64,000 nt of DNA from an uncultured Bacteroidales bacterium (GTDB lineage: Bacteria > Bacteroidota > Bacteroidia > Bacteroidales > FEN-979): NCBI GenBank assembly GCA_903945175.1, contig CAJAUM010000114.1, positions 1-64,000 on the forward strand, given 5' to 3'. Shown piece after piece: positions 36,381 to 46,278 of the stretch (positions within the stretch are counted from its first letter, which is position 1; every line of letters begins with the position of its first letter). A program made the position numbers and the translations under genes. The notes beneath the pieces were generated by a model. The model saw nothing but the letters and a program-made list of their open reading frames with translations. It had not been told where the DNA came from and did not search any database.

Positions 36381-36827
36381 ATGGATTTAAGTAAGATTTT
36401 ATCAATTGCAGGAAAAAACGGGTTGTTTAAAGTTGTATCGCAGGCAAAGAACGCCGTAATTGTTGAGTCGCTTGTCGACGGTAAAAGGTTTCCTGCATTT
36501 GGCAACGAAAAGATCAGTTCGCTGGAGGAGATCAGCGTATTTACAACAGGCGATGATATCTCCCTGAAAGATGTTTTCAAAGCTTTTCATACTTCACTTG
36601 AAGGGAAGCCCGCAATTGACAGCAAGTCGGATAACGCGAGCCTGAAGAATTTTTTCCTGGAAATGGTTCCCGATTTTGACCAGGAACGGGTATATGTTTC
36701 TGATATTAAAAAGATGATTTCATGGTATAACATGCTCCTGGAGCATAACCTGCTTGACTTTACTGAAGAACACCCCAAAGAAGAACCGGCAGCGAATGAA
36801 CCTGAAAGTTCCGAGGTGGAACAATAA
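36381..36827 (+). CDS. DUF5606 family protein
   Basis: A 148-residue cytosolic protein. The opening MDLSKILSIAGKNGLFKVVSQAKNA and FGNEKISSLEEISVFT match what I know as the Bacteroidota DUF5606 family, of unknown function. The conserved region covers about residues 1-128. The tail is acidic and Pro-rich (EEHPKEEPAANEPESSEVEQ). A second Pro/Glu/Ser-rich reading (36835-36906) continues in another frame after the stop, so the tail may have been longer in an ancestor. Confidence 0.85.
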   Translation: MDLSKILSIAGKNGLFKVVSQAKNAVIVESLVDGKRFPAFGNEKISSLEEISVFTTGDDISLKDVFKAFHTSLEGKPAIDSKSDNASLKNFFLEMVPDFDQERVYVSDIKKMISWYNMLLEHNLLDFTEEHPKEEPAANEPESSEVEQ

Positions 36828-36940
36828 AAAAATTGAGCCTGCACAAGCTGGAGAACCAATACCCATTGAGGAATCCAATTCAGCATCAACAAAAGGATCA
36901 AATTGAAAATAATTATCAATCCGAACATTAAAAACAATTT

Positions 36941-37615
36941 ATGAAGAATCTTTGCAAAATAAGTTTGTTAATCACCCTGATGATCACGTTAAGTATGAGT
37001 GCCATGGCAGGCAAGAAAGTGGTTCGTTTCAGCTGTTCCGAAGCGGATGCGAAAATTTATTTTAACGGCAAACAGATGGGCACCGGTCAGCTCGAAATAG
37101 TGATCCTTTCTAACGAATGTGTTACAGTTAAAGTTGAAAAAACCAGCTTCCTGACTACCGTTATTGAATTTTGCAACAAATCTAACTTTGCACCGCCTCC
37201 TAAGACCTACTATTGCGAAATGGAAAAGGACGATGCCTATGACGCCTCTGAAGCAACAGATATTTCAAACATTGATATCGAGATCAGAACAAAAAAAACC
37301 GAACTTGATGCATGGAAGCTAATTAGCCAGATCATCACCTCCTATTTTGATGTAATTGAAGTCACCGACCGTGAAACCGGATATCTCCGCACATCATGGA
37401 TCGTGCAAACATTCAAGCAAAAGACTGTACGCACGCGAATGATCGTAAAACTTGGATCCACCGATCCTTTAACCTATAAAATTAAACTGGTGAGCGAACT
37501 TGCCAATTCCCCTCAAACCAGCGTAAAAAGTGATGAATTATTCAAGGAATGGGATCGTGTACTGCGTAAGTATAAAGAGGTAATCCATGAAGTCCAAACA
37601 CGTCTGGGAAGTTAA
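36941..37615 (+). CDS. Hypothetical secreted protein
   Basis: A 224-residue protein with a signal peptide (about 1-23, ending SMSAMAG). The N-terminal third looks like a small PEGA-like beta domain (KVVRFSCSEADAKIYFNGKQMGTGQLEI). A C-terminal alpha/beta part begins near DAWKLISQIITSYFDVIEVTDRETGYLRTSW, the kind of fold seen in LptE/DUF-type envelope proteins. No catalytic motif is seen. It precedes pyrK by 11 nt on the same strand. Confidence 0.65.
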   Translation: MKNLCKISLLITLMITLSMSAMAGKKVVRFSCSEADAKIYFNGKQMGTGQLEIVILSNECVTVKVEKTSFLTTVIEFCNKSNFAPPPKTYYCEMEKDDAYDASEATDISNIDIEIRTKKTELDAWKLISQIITSYFDVIEVTDRETGYLRTSWIVQTFKQKTVRTRMIVKLGSTDPLTYKIKLVSELANSPQTSVKSDELFKEWDRVLRKYKEVIHEVQTRLGS

Positions 37616-37634
37616 TTCATGCATTCATGCATTT
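37615..37634. repeat. Two-copy octamer ATTCATGC at a gene junction
   Basis: ATTCATGC is repeated twice and followed by ATTT. It begins with the last base of the preceding stop codon and contains the pyrK start codon. With only two copies it is weak. Confidence 0.6.
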
Positions 37635-38403
37635 CACTAAACAGGTACAGGATCTCCGTGTAATTAGTTATTCCCGGCTAAACCCGCGGCATTTTGTGCT
37701 TGAGCTCCTTGCTCCTGATCCATTGCCTGTAATTCTGCCTGGTCAATTTGCACAAGTACTTGTTGAGGACTCTCCATCCACCTTCCTCCGCCGTCCCTTC
37801 TCCATTCATGCCGTAGATGTTGCAAAAAACACCTTTCGTCTTCTGATTCAGATAAAAGGGGAGGGCACCCGGCACCTCAGCAGGTTGCACGTGGGTGATT
37901 CCCTGAATGTATTGTATCCGCTGGGGAACACATTTACGCTGCCCACCACCAAAGAGGTGCTCCTCGTTGGCGGGGGATGCGGAGTTGCGCCATTGCTGAT
38001 CCTGGCTCAATTCCTGAATCAAAACAAGGTCCATCCAACCATACTGGTCGGATTCCGCACCAAAGAAGAGGTCTCCGAAATTGAAGAATATGCAAAGTAC
38101 GGGAAGGTGCTTATCACCACAGATGATGGCAGCGAAGGAGAAAAAGGGCTTGTGGTTGACCATTCTATCTTTAACCGTGAATCGTTGGAGTTTAAGAAAA
38201 TTTATTGTTGTGGCCCTGATGCCATGATGAAAGCGGTGGCTAAAATTGCCCGTTTGCATCGGGTTGACTGTGAAGTTTCGCTGGAAAATACAATGGCCTG
38301 CGGATTCGGTGTTTGTCTTTGCTGCATTACCCCTACCGATAAAGGGAATGAGCGCGTTTGTGTTGAAGGACCCGTGTTTAATATAAACAGATTGAAATGG
38401 TGA
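37627..38403 (+). CDS. pyrK: Dihydroorotate dehydrogenase electron-transfer subunit
   Basis: An FAD and [2Fe-2S] protein that passes electrons from PyrD to NAD+. The 258-residue protein has an FAD-binding barrel ([12 protein letters not shown]), an NAD-binding region ([18 protein letters not shown]) and a C-terminal cluster motif C225-x4-C230-x2-C233-x11-C245. The 3' end overlaps pyrD by 7 nt, so the two subunits are translationally coupled and form a class 1B enzyme. Confidence 0.95.
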   Translation: MHFTKQVQDLRVISYSRLNPRHFVLELLAPDPLPVILPGQFAQVLVEDSPSTFLRRPFSIHAVDVAKNTFRLLIQIKGEGTRHLSRLHVGDSLNVLYPLGNTFTLPTTKEVLLVGGGCGVAPLLILAQFLNQNKVHPTILVGFRTKEEVSEIEEYAKYGKVLITTDDGSEGEKGLVVDHSIFNRESLEFKKIYCCGPDAMMKAVAKIARLHRVDCEVSLENTMACGFGVCLCCITPTDKGNERVCVEGPVFNINRLKW

Positions 38404-39317
38404 CCCCCGATCTATCCGTCAATATTGCAGGAATGCATTTCAAAAACCCGGTAACCACGGCCTCAGGAACTTTTGGCTATGGCGATGAGTTTCTTGACTT
38501 CATGGACCTTGGCAGGCTTGGCGGGATATTTGTGAAGGCGGTGACTGGCAAAAACCGTGATGGGAATGGTTATCCCCGCATGGCAGAAACTGCCTCGGGT
38601 ATGTTAAATTCTGTGGGACTCCAAAACAAAGGCGTCGATCATTTCTGCCACGAAATTTACCCCAGGATCAGGGATTTCAATACGCATATCATTGTAAATG
38701 TATCAGGATCAACCATTGAAGAGTATGTGGCCGTTGCTGAACGGATCAATGAATTGGAGAAAATTCCTGCCATTGAACTGAACATCTCCTGTCCAAATGT
38801 AAAATACGGCGGAATGGCCTTTGGAACTATCCCCTCGATGGCAACCGAGGTAACAGCTGAAGTCCGCAAAGTCTATAAAAAAGTGTTGATGGTGAAACTT
38901 TCACCCAACGTCACCAGCATCACCGACCTGGCTAAAGCCGCAGTGGATGGCGGTGCAGATGTGATCACCCTCATCAATACATTGTTGGGAATGGCCATTG
39001 ATGCCGAACGTCGCCGACCCATTTTGTCGACCATCACCGGAGGATTATCAGGCCCCGCCATCAAACCCGTTGCTTTGCGCATGGTATGGCAGGTTCATAA
39101 AGCCGTCAGCGTTCCGATCATTGGGCTTGGAGGCATCATGAACGCCACCGATGCCATTGAATTTATTTTAGCGGGCGCCTCTGCCATCCAGGTTGGCACG
39201 GCTAATTTCGTCGACCCCGTGGCCTCGGTTAAAATTGCTGAGGGCATTGAAGCTTACATGAAACGGCATAAAATTGAAGCAATGACAAGCCTTATCGGGG
39301 CATTGCGAACAGAATAG
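38397..39317 (+). CDS. pyrD: Dihydroorotate dehydrogenase, class 1B catalytic subunit
   Basis: An FMN-dependent TIM-barrel enzyme of pyrimidine synthesis. The 306 residues include [23 protein letters not shown], and the active-site region [18 protein letters not shown] with the class 1 catalytic cysteine. [31 protein letters not shown] is the phosphate/FMN-binding end. It pairs with PyrK directly upstream. Confidence 0.97.
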   Translation: MVTPDLSVNIAGMHFKNPVTTASGTFGYGDEFLDFMDLGRLGGIFVKAVTGKNRDGNGYPRMAETASGMLNSVGLQNKGVDHFCHEIYPRIRDFNTHIIVNVSGSTIEEYVAVAERINELEKIPAIELNISCPNVKYGGMAFGTIPSMATEVTAEVRKVYKKVLMVKLSPNVTSITDLAKAAVDGGADVITLINTLLGMAIDAERRRPILSTITGGLSGPAIKPVALRMVWQVHKAVSVPIIGLGGIMNATDAIEFILAGASAIQVGTANFVDPVASVKIAEGIEAYMKRHKIEAMTSLIGALRTE

Positions 39318-39357
39318 TCTCCCCTTCATTTTTTCAATCCACTAACATGATTCTGCT

Positions 39358-41925
39358 ATGAAACTTAACTACTCCAATAAGATCATATTCGGTGGATGCC
39401 TCATCTCCATATTGGCCCTGGTTGTTTTCCTGTTAACTCCTTTATCCCCTTTGAAAAATGTTTTATCTCCCGAAAAATGGACTCCCCCCGCCCTCGAACC
39501 CAATGACTGGATGGCGATGCAACGGCTTTATCCTCACGATCGCATAAGGCCTTCCTCATTTCAATCAGCAACGCTTCAAGCCCAACGTTTGATGCAGCAG
39601 GCCTCCGTGCGCAATAATCCATGGACATTCTCCGGCCCTGATAACATCGGGGGCAGAATCAGCGACATTGAATCACCTGCCGGCAGCCCTTCAACGATCT
39701 ATGTTGGTGCTTCTACGGGAGGAATTTTGAAGACCACCAACCTGGGGGCAACCTGGACAAACCTCTTCGATGATGTCCCGGTTATTTCTGTCGGCGACTT
39801 TGCCATCGACCCGAACAATGATCAGATTTTATATTGCGGGACCGGAGAGGCCAATTCAGCCAGTTTTAGTTTCCTGGGCAATGGCATGTATAAATCGGTG
39901 GATGCGGGTGCGTCGTGGCAGCACATTGGCCTGACCAATTCTGCCTACATCGGCCGTGTTGTGGTTGATTATTCCAATTCGCAGCGGGTTTTTGTGGCTG
40001 CCTGCGGCAATCTCTTCACTGCCAATGATGAACGCGGTGTATATCGAAGCGAAAATGGAGGCCAGACATGGCAAAGGGTTTTATATCTTACTGATTCAAC
40101 TTCGGCAATTGACCTTGTGCAGCATCCGACCAATCCCCAGATCCTTTATGCCTCCATGTGGGAACGAATCCGCGGACTCACATACCGGCAGTCATTCGGA
40201 CAAACCTCGGGGATATGGAAAAGCACCGATGGAGGAACAACATGGAGTGAGATGACGAGCGGACTGCCGACCGGAATCAATGTTGGCAGAATAGGCATTG
40301 CCATTGCGAAATCAAACCCGGATATCCTTTATGCTTTTTATGACCTGGCTAATTATGATGTGGCAGTCTATAAATCCTTAAATGGAGGCCAATCCTGGAG
40401 CCGCACAAACGATGGGGCCTTGAACAGCATGAACAGTAATTTTGGCTGGTATTTTGGTCAGATCAGGGTCGATCCGGAAAATGCAAACAGGGTTTATGTC
40501 ATGGGGGTCTATCTTTTCCGAACAGATAATGGTGGAAATTCCTGGACAGACATCTCTTCAAATGATATTCACGTAGATCATCATGCCATGATCTTTGACG
40601 AGGTGAACAACAGGGTGATTGAAGGAAATGACGGGGGGTTATACATCAGCGAAAACTATGGAAACAACTGGACCAAAATCAACAACCTTCCATTGACCCA
40701 ATTTTACGCCATTGATATCGATTATAAGATTCCTGCCCGCATATACGGTGGAACACAGGATAACAACACCATCCGCACGATGACTGGTGGAACCAGCGAT
40801 TGGGAGGCGATTCTCGGAGGGGACGGCATGTACACGCTGGTTGACTACACCAATTCCAATGTCATTTATGCTGAATACCAGTGGGGAAATCTCTATCGGT
40901 CCACCAATGGAGGGTCAAACATGACCTATATTTCCGGACCGATGGTTGGCGACCGGGTCAACTGGTCAGCCCCCCTGGCCATGCATCCTGTGACTCCTGC
41001 AACACTCTATTTCGGAACGTACCGTGTCTGGAAATCGACGAACAGGGGGAGTTCATGGCAGGCTGTCAGCGAAGACCTGACCGCTGGGATCAACCAGTAT
41101 TTCTACACCATCACCACCATCGAGGTGTCAAAGATTAATCCATCCAATGTGCTTGCCGGGACAGGAGATGGAAAAGTACATATCTCAACCGATGACGGGG
41201 TGTCCTGGCAGAATATTTCCGCTGGTTTGCCCAACCGCTGGATAACAAAGGTTGCCTTTGATCCATTCGATGAACAAACGATCTATGTTACCCTTTCCGG
41301 ATTCCGTTGGGATGAGCCACTGCCTCATGTATACAAATCGACAAACCTTGGAGAATCCTGGACGGAAATATCGGGCAATCTCCCGGAATTCCCTGTCAAT
41401 GACATTGCCCTGGATCCTGATGTACCCGGAAAAATAATCGTAGGTACCGATGCCGGAGTATATGGGACAAGCGATGGTGGACAAACCTGGTCCTGGATCT
41501 GGAACGGACTCCCTGCTGTTCCGGTTTGTGCCCTGAAAATTCATGCGCCCACGCGAACCATCGTTGCAGGAACCTATGGGTTATCAACATATAAGGCAAA
41601 TCTGGATGATATTATGACTGGGATTCCGGCACAGAAAACAAACAACACAATTGCCCTTTCTGTCAGCCCCAACCCGGTTTCAACCCGTGCATCCATCACC
41701 TTTCATTTGCCCGCTGCGGATGACATCAAGGTCTATGTTTATGGGATGAATGGAGCGTTGTTGCAGGTGCTATTCTCAGGTAATCTGGCTGGTGGCACGC
41801 AAACCATAACATGGAACCCGGAAAGATCAATCAACGGAAAAAATAATGAAATCCGCGCGGGGTTGTACCTGGTTAAAATCGAAGGGAATCGTTATACTGC
41901 GGCTACGAAAGTCGTGAAGTATTGA
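39358..41925 (+). CDS. BNR/sortilin-repeat T9SS cargo protein
   Basis: An 855-residue exported protein with a signal anchor near residues 10-28. It carries many BNR/Asp-box-like repeats of the form GxYKSxDxGxSWxxI (KTTNLGATWTNL, KSVDAGASWQHI, RSENGGQTWQRV, KSTDGGTTWSEM and more). These form one or two sialidase/VPS10-like propellers. The final 80 residues are a type A T9SS sorting domain (SVSPNPVSTRASITF ... AGLYLVKIEGN). Xyloglucanase-like and other glycosidases use this fold, but no catalytic residues are assigned. It probably acts at the cell surface. Confidence 0.85.
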   Translation: MKLNYSNKIIFGGCLISILALVVFLLTPLSPLKNVLSPEKWTPPALEPNDWMAMQRLYPHDRIRPSSFQSATLQAQRLMQQASVRNNPWTFSGPDNIGGRISDIESPAGSPSTIYVGASTGGILKTTNLGATWTNLFDDVPVISVGDFAIDPNNDQILYCGTGEANSASFSFLGNGMYKSVDAGASWQHIGLTNSAYIGRVVVDYSNSQRVFVAACGNLFTANDERGVYRSENGGQTWQRVLYLTDSTSAIDLVQHPTNPQILYASMWERIRGLTYRQSFGQTSGIWKSTDGGTTWSEMTSGLPTGINVGRIGIAIAKSNPDILYAFYDLANYDVAVYKSLNGGQSWSRTNDGALNSMNSNFGWYFGQIRVDPENANRVYVMGVYLFRTDNGGNSWTDISSNDIHVDHHAMIFDEVNNRVIEGNDGGLYISENYGNNWTKINNLPLTQFYAIDIDYKIPARIYGGTQDNNTIRTMTGGTSDWEAILGGDGMYTLVDYTNSNVIYAEYQWGNLYRSTNGGSNMTYISGPMVGDRVNWSAPLAMHPVTPATLYFGTYRVWKSTNRGSSWQAVSEDLTAGINQYFYTITTIEVSKINPSNVLAGTGDGKVHISTDDGVSWQNISAGLPNRWITKVAFDPFDEQTIYVTLSGFRWDEPLPHVYKSTNLGESWTEISGNLPEFPVNDIALDPDVPGKIIVGTDAGVYGTSDGGQTWSWIWNGLPAVPVCALKIHAPTRTIVAGTYGLSTYKANLDDIMTGIPAQKTNNTIALSVSPNPVSTRASITFHLPAADDIKVYVYGMNGALLQVLFSGNLAGGTQTITWNPERSINGKNNEIRAGLYLVKIEGNRYTAATKVVKY

Positions 41926-41937
41926 TTTTAAAATTTA

Positions 41938-43008
41938 TCAGCTGATCACGTTGACCTCAGGTTCCAGCTGGATGCCAAATTTCTGAACAACAGAATCCAT
42001 GATTTGATTTGCAAGTTCAAGGATGTCCGTCCCTGTGGCAGTTCCATAATTTACAAGCACCAGCGGTTGACCGGGATGAACACCTGCATCATGAATACGG
42101 TATCCTTTCCATCCGCATTGTTCAATAAGCCAGGCTGCCGGGATTTTAACCAGATCGGAAGAAACGAGCTTCTCTGGTACCTGTTGGTAAAATGGCATCG
42201 CGGGAAAACGTTCCTGAAGCGAAATCAATAATTTTTTTTCAATCACAGGGTTTTTAAAAAAGCTGCCTGCATTCCCAGCTATGGCAGGGTCGGGCAATTT
42301 CCGGCGCCTGATTTGGCAAATTGCTTCCCTAACATCACTGATCACGGGAATAGTTACAGCCATCTGTTCAAGTTCCCCCCTGATATCCCCGTAATCCAAT
42401 CTGAAGTGATAAGATCCAAACACCTTGTCATCAGGTAAATCACTGACTTTCTGTAACTTAAATGTAACATTGAGGATGATAACCTTTCCTTTGAGCGCAT
42501 TTTTAAAAATGCTGTCACGATAACCAAACTGGCATTCGGCATTGGTGAGGCGTTTTTGTTTTCCGGTTTCAATCTCAATTACCTGAACCGACTGAATCAC
42601 ATCGCTGACCTCCACTCCATAAGCTCCGATATTTTGAATGGGAGCTGCGCCCACCTTACCCGGAATCAATGAAAGGTTTTCGATTCCCGCCCATCCGCGG
42701 TCAACGCAATATTGAACAAAGTCATCCCAGTTTTCACCTGCTTCGGCAGTAACAACCACATGATCGTCATAATCTTCCTTCAGCTCTATTCCTTTGGAAT
42801 TGATCTTTATGACAATACCGGGGAAACTCCGCGTAAACAAAATATTACTGCCGCCACCGAGGAAAAGAATTGGCATGTGGATCATATGGCGGTAATTAAG
42901 TAGGGTCAAAACCTCCGTATGGGTCTTCGCTTCTACGAAATACCGTGCTTCTACCTCCATGCCAAACGTATGGTGCGTTTTGAGAGATACCTTTTGGTCT
43001 AGATGCAT
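41938..43008 (-). CDS. murB: UDP-N-acetylenolpyruvoylglucosamine reductase
   Basis: An FAD enzyme completing UDP-N-acetylmuramate for peptidoglycan. The 356-residue E. coli-type MurB has an N-terminal FAD domain (LKTHHTFGMEVEARYF; LFLGGGSNILFT; IPGKVGAAPIQNIGAYGVEV) and the catalytic Ser motif AGSFFKNPV. The C-terminal domain includes the QCGWKGYRIHDAGVHPGQPLVLVN segment. It is divergent from a glycosyltransferase gene. Confidence 0.96.
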   Translation of the reverse strand: MHLDQKVSLKTHHTFGMEVEARYFVEAKTHTEVLTLLNYRHMIHMPILFLGGGSNILFTRSFPGIVIKINSKGIELKEDYDDHVVVTAEAGENWDDFVQYCVDRGWAGIENLSLIPGKVGAAPIQNIGAYGVEVSDVIQSVQVIEIETGKQKRLTNAECQFGYRDSIFKNALKGKVIILNVTFKLQKVSDLPDDKVFGSYHFRLDYGDIRGELEQMAVTIPVISDVREAICQIRRRKLPDPAIAGNAGSFFKNPVIEKKLLISLQERFPAMPFYQQVPEKLVSSDLVKIPAAWLIEQCGWKGYRIHDAGVHPGQPLVLVNYGTATGTDILELANQIMDSVVQKFGIQLEPEVNVIS

Positions 43009-43051
43009 TTGTTGAAAAAAGCCAAAATTAGTTCAAATGGACGAGATATTC

Positions 43052-43059
43052 TACATTTG
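43052..43059 (+). promoter_or_regulatory. Putative -7 box for the GT4 gene
   Basis: TACATTTG matches TAnnTTTG and lies 37 nt before ATG 43096. It falls inside a frame open from 43003, which argues for the later start. Confidence 0.45.
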
Positions 43060-43095
43060 TGGATCCAAAATCGTAAATCCAAAACCGCAAACCTG

Positions 43096-44235
43096 ATGCC
43101 TTCTGCCATAGTTTCCGTCATCAACGACCTGACCACCGATCAGCGTGTCGACCGCACATGCCAGGCATTGGTAAAAGCAGGCTACGACGTGCTGCTCATT
43201 GGCAGGAGACGAAGGAATAGCCAAACTTTGAAGCCACGCACCTACACCGTACACCGCATGAGACTTCTTTTTGAAAAGGGAGCATTTTTTTATGCTGAAT
43301 ATAATTTCATCCTTTTTTTCTTTCTTCTCTTTCACAAATATGATTTGCTTGTTTCAAATGATCTCGATACCCTTCCTGCAAATTACTTTGCAAACCTGGT
43401 TAAATATCCCTTCACAAAATTCAAAAATCGTAAATCACCCCTGCACCTCCACGACTGTCATGAATACTACCGGGGCGTACCTGAACTCGTTGGCCGGAAA
43501 AATGTCACCCGCATATGGAAATGGTTCGAAGACCTTATTTTTCCCAGGTTGCAAAAGGTAATCGCAGTTAATCAATCGATAGCCGATCTTTATTCCAAAG
43601 AATATGGAAACAAAATCGGGATAGTGCGCAATGTCCCGTTCAGACAATCCTTGTCAGAAAAGATGGACAAATCAGCGCTTAACATCCGTGAATATCAGAA
43701 AATCGTGCTGTATCAGGGAGCTGTGAATGTTGATCGCGGGCTTGAGGAGGCCATCCTTGCCATGAAACATCTTAAAACCGATGCCATCCTTGTCATTGCC
43801 GGTATTGGCGATATTTTTGAACCGCTGAAAAAATTCACAGAGGAGCGGGGGCTGTCTGAAAAGGTAAGATTTATGGGAGAAATTCCCTTCCAGGAGTTAA
43901 GGGCCCTCACCCGGATTGCAGACATTGGATTGTCGATTGAAAAGGATGTCAGCATAAATTATCATTATTGTCTGCCCAATAAATTTCTCGATTACATCCA
44001 GGCCAATGTACCAGTGCTGGTTTCACCCTTCCCTGAGATGAAATTAATCGTTGACCAGTATGCGATAGGCGAATATATTGACAGCCACGAACCAGAGTTA
44101 CTGGCACAAAAATTTGATTCGATGCTTAACAACCGGGAAAGGGAGGCCACTTACAAGCAAAACCTTATCAAAGCCGCAGAAGATCTCTGTTGGGAAAACG
44201 AAGAAAAAACGTTACTTTTGATGTTAGAACATTGA
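43096..44235 (+). CDS. Glycosyltransferase family 4
   Basis: A GT-B enzyme of 379 residues. The N-terminus SAIVSVINDLTTDQRVDRTCQALVKAGYDVLLIG is typical of Bacteroidota GT4 proteins. Donor-site blocks are KIVLYQGAVNVDRGLEEAILAMKHL and GLSIEKDVSINYHYCLPNKFLDYIQANVPVL, the latter with the family's E-x7-E-like region altered. ATG 43096 is preferred over 43003 because the earlier codons include a promoter box and a repeat-like leader (AAATCGTAAATC). It is followed without a gap by a second glycosyltransferase. Confidence 0.85.
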   Translation: MPSAIVSVINDLTTDQRVDRTCQALVKAGYDVLLIGRRRRNSQTLKPRTYTVHRMRLLFEKGAFFYAEYNFILFFFLLFHKYDLLVSNDLDTLPANYFANLVKYPFTKFKNRKSPLHLHDCHEYYRGVPELVGRKNVTRIWKWFEDLIFPRLQKVIAVNQSIADLYSKEYGNKIGIVRNVPFRQSLSEKMDKSALNIREYQKIVLYQGAVNVDRGLEEAILAMKHLKTDAILVIAGIGDIFEPLKKFTEERGLSEKVRFMGEIPFQELRALTRIADIGLSIEKDVSINYHYCLPNKFLDYIQANVPVLVSPFPEMKLIVDQYAIGEYIDSHEPELLAQKFDSMLNNREREATYKQNLIKAAEDLCWENEEKTLLLMLEH

Positions 44236-45362
44236 CATCTCCAACCATACATATCATTTCATTCGACATCCCCTTTCCGGCCAATTACGGTGGGGTAATT
44301 GATGTTTACTACAAAATCAAGGCATTGCATGGGGCTGGGATCAGGATTCACCTCCATTGCTTTGAGTATAACCGAAAACCAGCATCAGAACTGGAAAAGT
44401 ATTGTACTTCTGTTCATTATTATCCCCGAAATACAGGACTGTTGGCTAATATAAGCTTGAAACCTTATATCGTGGTCAGCCGGATGTCAACGGCGCTGAT
44501 GGAAAACCTGTTGAAAGACCATCACCCGATCCTGTTTGAGGGACTACATTCCTGCGGTTTCATTGGAGACAAAAGATTGAAGGGGCGCTTCCTTATATAC
44601 CGTGAAAGCAATATAGAGCATCACTACTATTATCATCTCTTTCAAGCTGAAAAATCTCCGGGCAAAAAATTATTTTTTCTTGCTGAAAGCATCCGGCTTC
44701 ATCTCTTTCAGAAAACGCTTCGCCATGCCTCGGTCATGCTGACAGTTTCAAAGGAAGATACAAAATACCTTTCGGCCCATTTTCCGGGAAACCGGGTGGT
44801 CTACCTGCCCAGTTTTCATAACCACGATGAGGTGAGAATCATTCCCGGCAGGGGTAGATATGCACTTTACCAGGGGAAATTATCGGTTCCGGAGAACAGC
44901 ACTGCTGCAGAATTTCTTATAAAACAGGTGTGGGAAAATTCCTTTCCTGAACTGGTTATTGCGGGCCTTGATCCGCCTGAATGGCTGGTCAGGATGGCAG
45001 CAGGAAGACCAAACATCCGCTTTGTTGTAAATCCTTCGGATGAGGAGATGTTGGGGTTGATTCAGGAAGCGCATGTAAATATCATGGTCACATTTCAGTC
45101 AACCGGGCTCAAACTTAAACTCCTCAATGCACTTTTTAATGGTCGCTTCTGCCTCGTAAATCCGCAAATGGTGAATGGGACCTCTCTGGATACCCTTTGT
45201 AATATTGCTCCGGATCATACCAGCCTCAAAAATGAACTGCAGCATCTTTTCAAGCAGGAATTTGATGAAGATATGATCAAACAGAGAAATAGAATCCTGA
45301 TGAAAAGTTATTCAAATCAAAATAATTGTAAATTACTCACCGAGATATTAACTTTGTGTTGA
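44190..45362 (+). CDS. Glycosyltransferase, GT4-like
   Basis: A 390-residue protein with THIHI-like strand SPTIHIISFDIPFPANYGGVIDVYYKIKALH at the N-terminus and a C-terminal GT-B donor region (YALYQGKLSVPENSTAAEFLI; VNIMVTFQSTGLKLKLLNALFNGRFCLVN). The ATG at 44190 overlaps the previous gene by 46 nt. A TTG at 44232, overlapping that gene's stop as TTGA, is equally or more likely and would shorten the protein by 14 residues. It forms a two-gene glycosylation unit with the GT4 gene upstream; acceptor unknown. Confidence 0.75.
   Translation: MGKRRKNVTFDVRTLTSPTIHIISFDIPFPANYGGVIDVYYKIKALHGAGIRIHLHCFEYNRKPASELEKYCTSVHYYPRNTGLLANISLKPYIVVSRMSTALMENLLKDHHPILFEGLHSCGFIGDKRLKGRFLIYRESNIEHHYYYHLFQAEKSPGKKLFFLAESIRLHLFQKTLRHASVMLTVSKEDTKYLSAHFPGNRVVYLPSFHNHDEVRIIPGRGRYALYQGKLSVPENSTAAEFLIKQVWENSFPELVIAGLDPPEWLVRMAAGRPNIRFVVNPSDEEMLGLIQEAHVNIMVTFQSTGLKLKLLNALFNGRFCLVNPQMVNGTSLDTLCNIAPDHTSLKNELQHLFKQEFDEDMIKQRNRILMKSYSNQNNCKLLTEILTLC
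45326..45356 (+). promoter_or_regulatory. Putative promoter of the universal stress protein gene
   Basis: TTG (45326-45328) and TAACTTTG (45349-45356) are separated by 20 nt, and the ATG follows at 45400. The box lies within the 3' end of the preceding gene. Confidence 0.5.
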
Positions 45363-45399
45363 TGTTTAACGTACTTTTAAACGGTAAAAGCAATCCGAT

Positions 45400-46275
45400 A
45401 TGAAAAAAATCCTTGTACCTGTTGATTTTTCAAACCATACTGATATCTCCTGCCGGTATGCCATCGAATTTGCCAAGGCAACCGGTGCAGAGATTAAATT
45501 GTTTCATACCTACTTTGATCAGATCATCATCGCCGACACCAGTTTCCCCGATACCCTCGACATGAGTACCATTTACAATGAGGAGCTGATGAAGGAAATT
45601 TTCCGTCATGCACAACACAATATGCAGGAACTGGAAGAAAAATTAACCAGCCTCATCGCAAAAGAGGCATTGGTGAATATCACGCTGACAACTACTGTAA
45701 CCGGCGGAGAACTTGAGCATGAACTCAAGGGAATCTGCACCGAATTCCATCCCGATCTGGTCGTTATGGGGACAACAGGAAAAGGCAATAACATCAATGT
45801 GTGGGGGAAAGTCTCCACTTTTATCATCGACCATGCAAAGGTTCCTGTTCTCACAGTTCCTGACATTAAAAATTTTCGCGGATTCGAAACAATCATGTTT
45901 GCCGCAGACCTTTCAGAACAGAATGCAGTTACGATTTCAGAGCTGATGACCCTATTTTCGTCCTTTTCAATAAAGCTGCATGTTGTTCACTTCATTACTA
46001 AAACAAAGCAAACTGATAGCTTTGATAAAATGAAAGGTCTTCAGATGAAATTCGGGAAGGAGGAAAAATCCGGAAAGATAAATTTTGAAGTTATAGAGGT
46101 AGCCGTTGATAACCAGTCAGCAGTCGATCAATACGTAAAAGAAAAAAATATTGACATGATCGCGTTTCAGCCTCACAAACACAGTCTGCTCTATATGTTT
46201 TTCACAAAAAACATCACCAAGAAGAACCTATTTGCTGCCAACGTCCCCATGCTGGCTGTCCCCTCAAAAACCTGA
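45400..46275 (+). CDS. Universal stress protein, tandem UspA domains
   Basis: A 291-residue cytosolic protein. Domain 1 (about 1-150) starts KKILVPVDFSNHTDISCRYA. It carries an ATP-type motif, LVVMGTTGKGNNINVWGKVS, followed by VPVLTVP. Domain 2 (about 157-291) begins TIMFAADLSEQNAVTISEL and is more degenerate (AFQPHKHSLLYMFFTKNITKK). The tandem arrangement and length are usual for Bacteroidota Usp proteins. Role under stress is general; no specific partner is indicated. Confidence 0.9.
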   Translation: MKKILVPVDFSNHTDISCRYAIEFAKATGAEIKLFHTYFDQIIIADTSFPDTLDMSTIYNEELMKEIFRHAQHNMQELEEKLTSLIAKEALVNITLTTTVTGGELEHELKGICTEFHPDLVVMGTTGKGNNINVWGKVSTFIIDHAKVPVLTVPDIKNFRGFETIMFAADLSEQNAVTISELMTLFSSFSIKLHVVHFITKTKQTDSFDKMKGLQMKFGKEEKSGKINFEVIEVAVDNQSAVDQYVKEKNIDMIAFQPHKHSLLYMFFTKNITKKNLFAANVPMLAVPSKT

Positions 46276-46278
46276 TTT

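Noticed and set aside
43003-43095. Earlier ATG of the GT4 gene
   Set aside because: The extra residues cover a consensus promoter box and repeat-like leader, and the family N-terminus begins at 43096.
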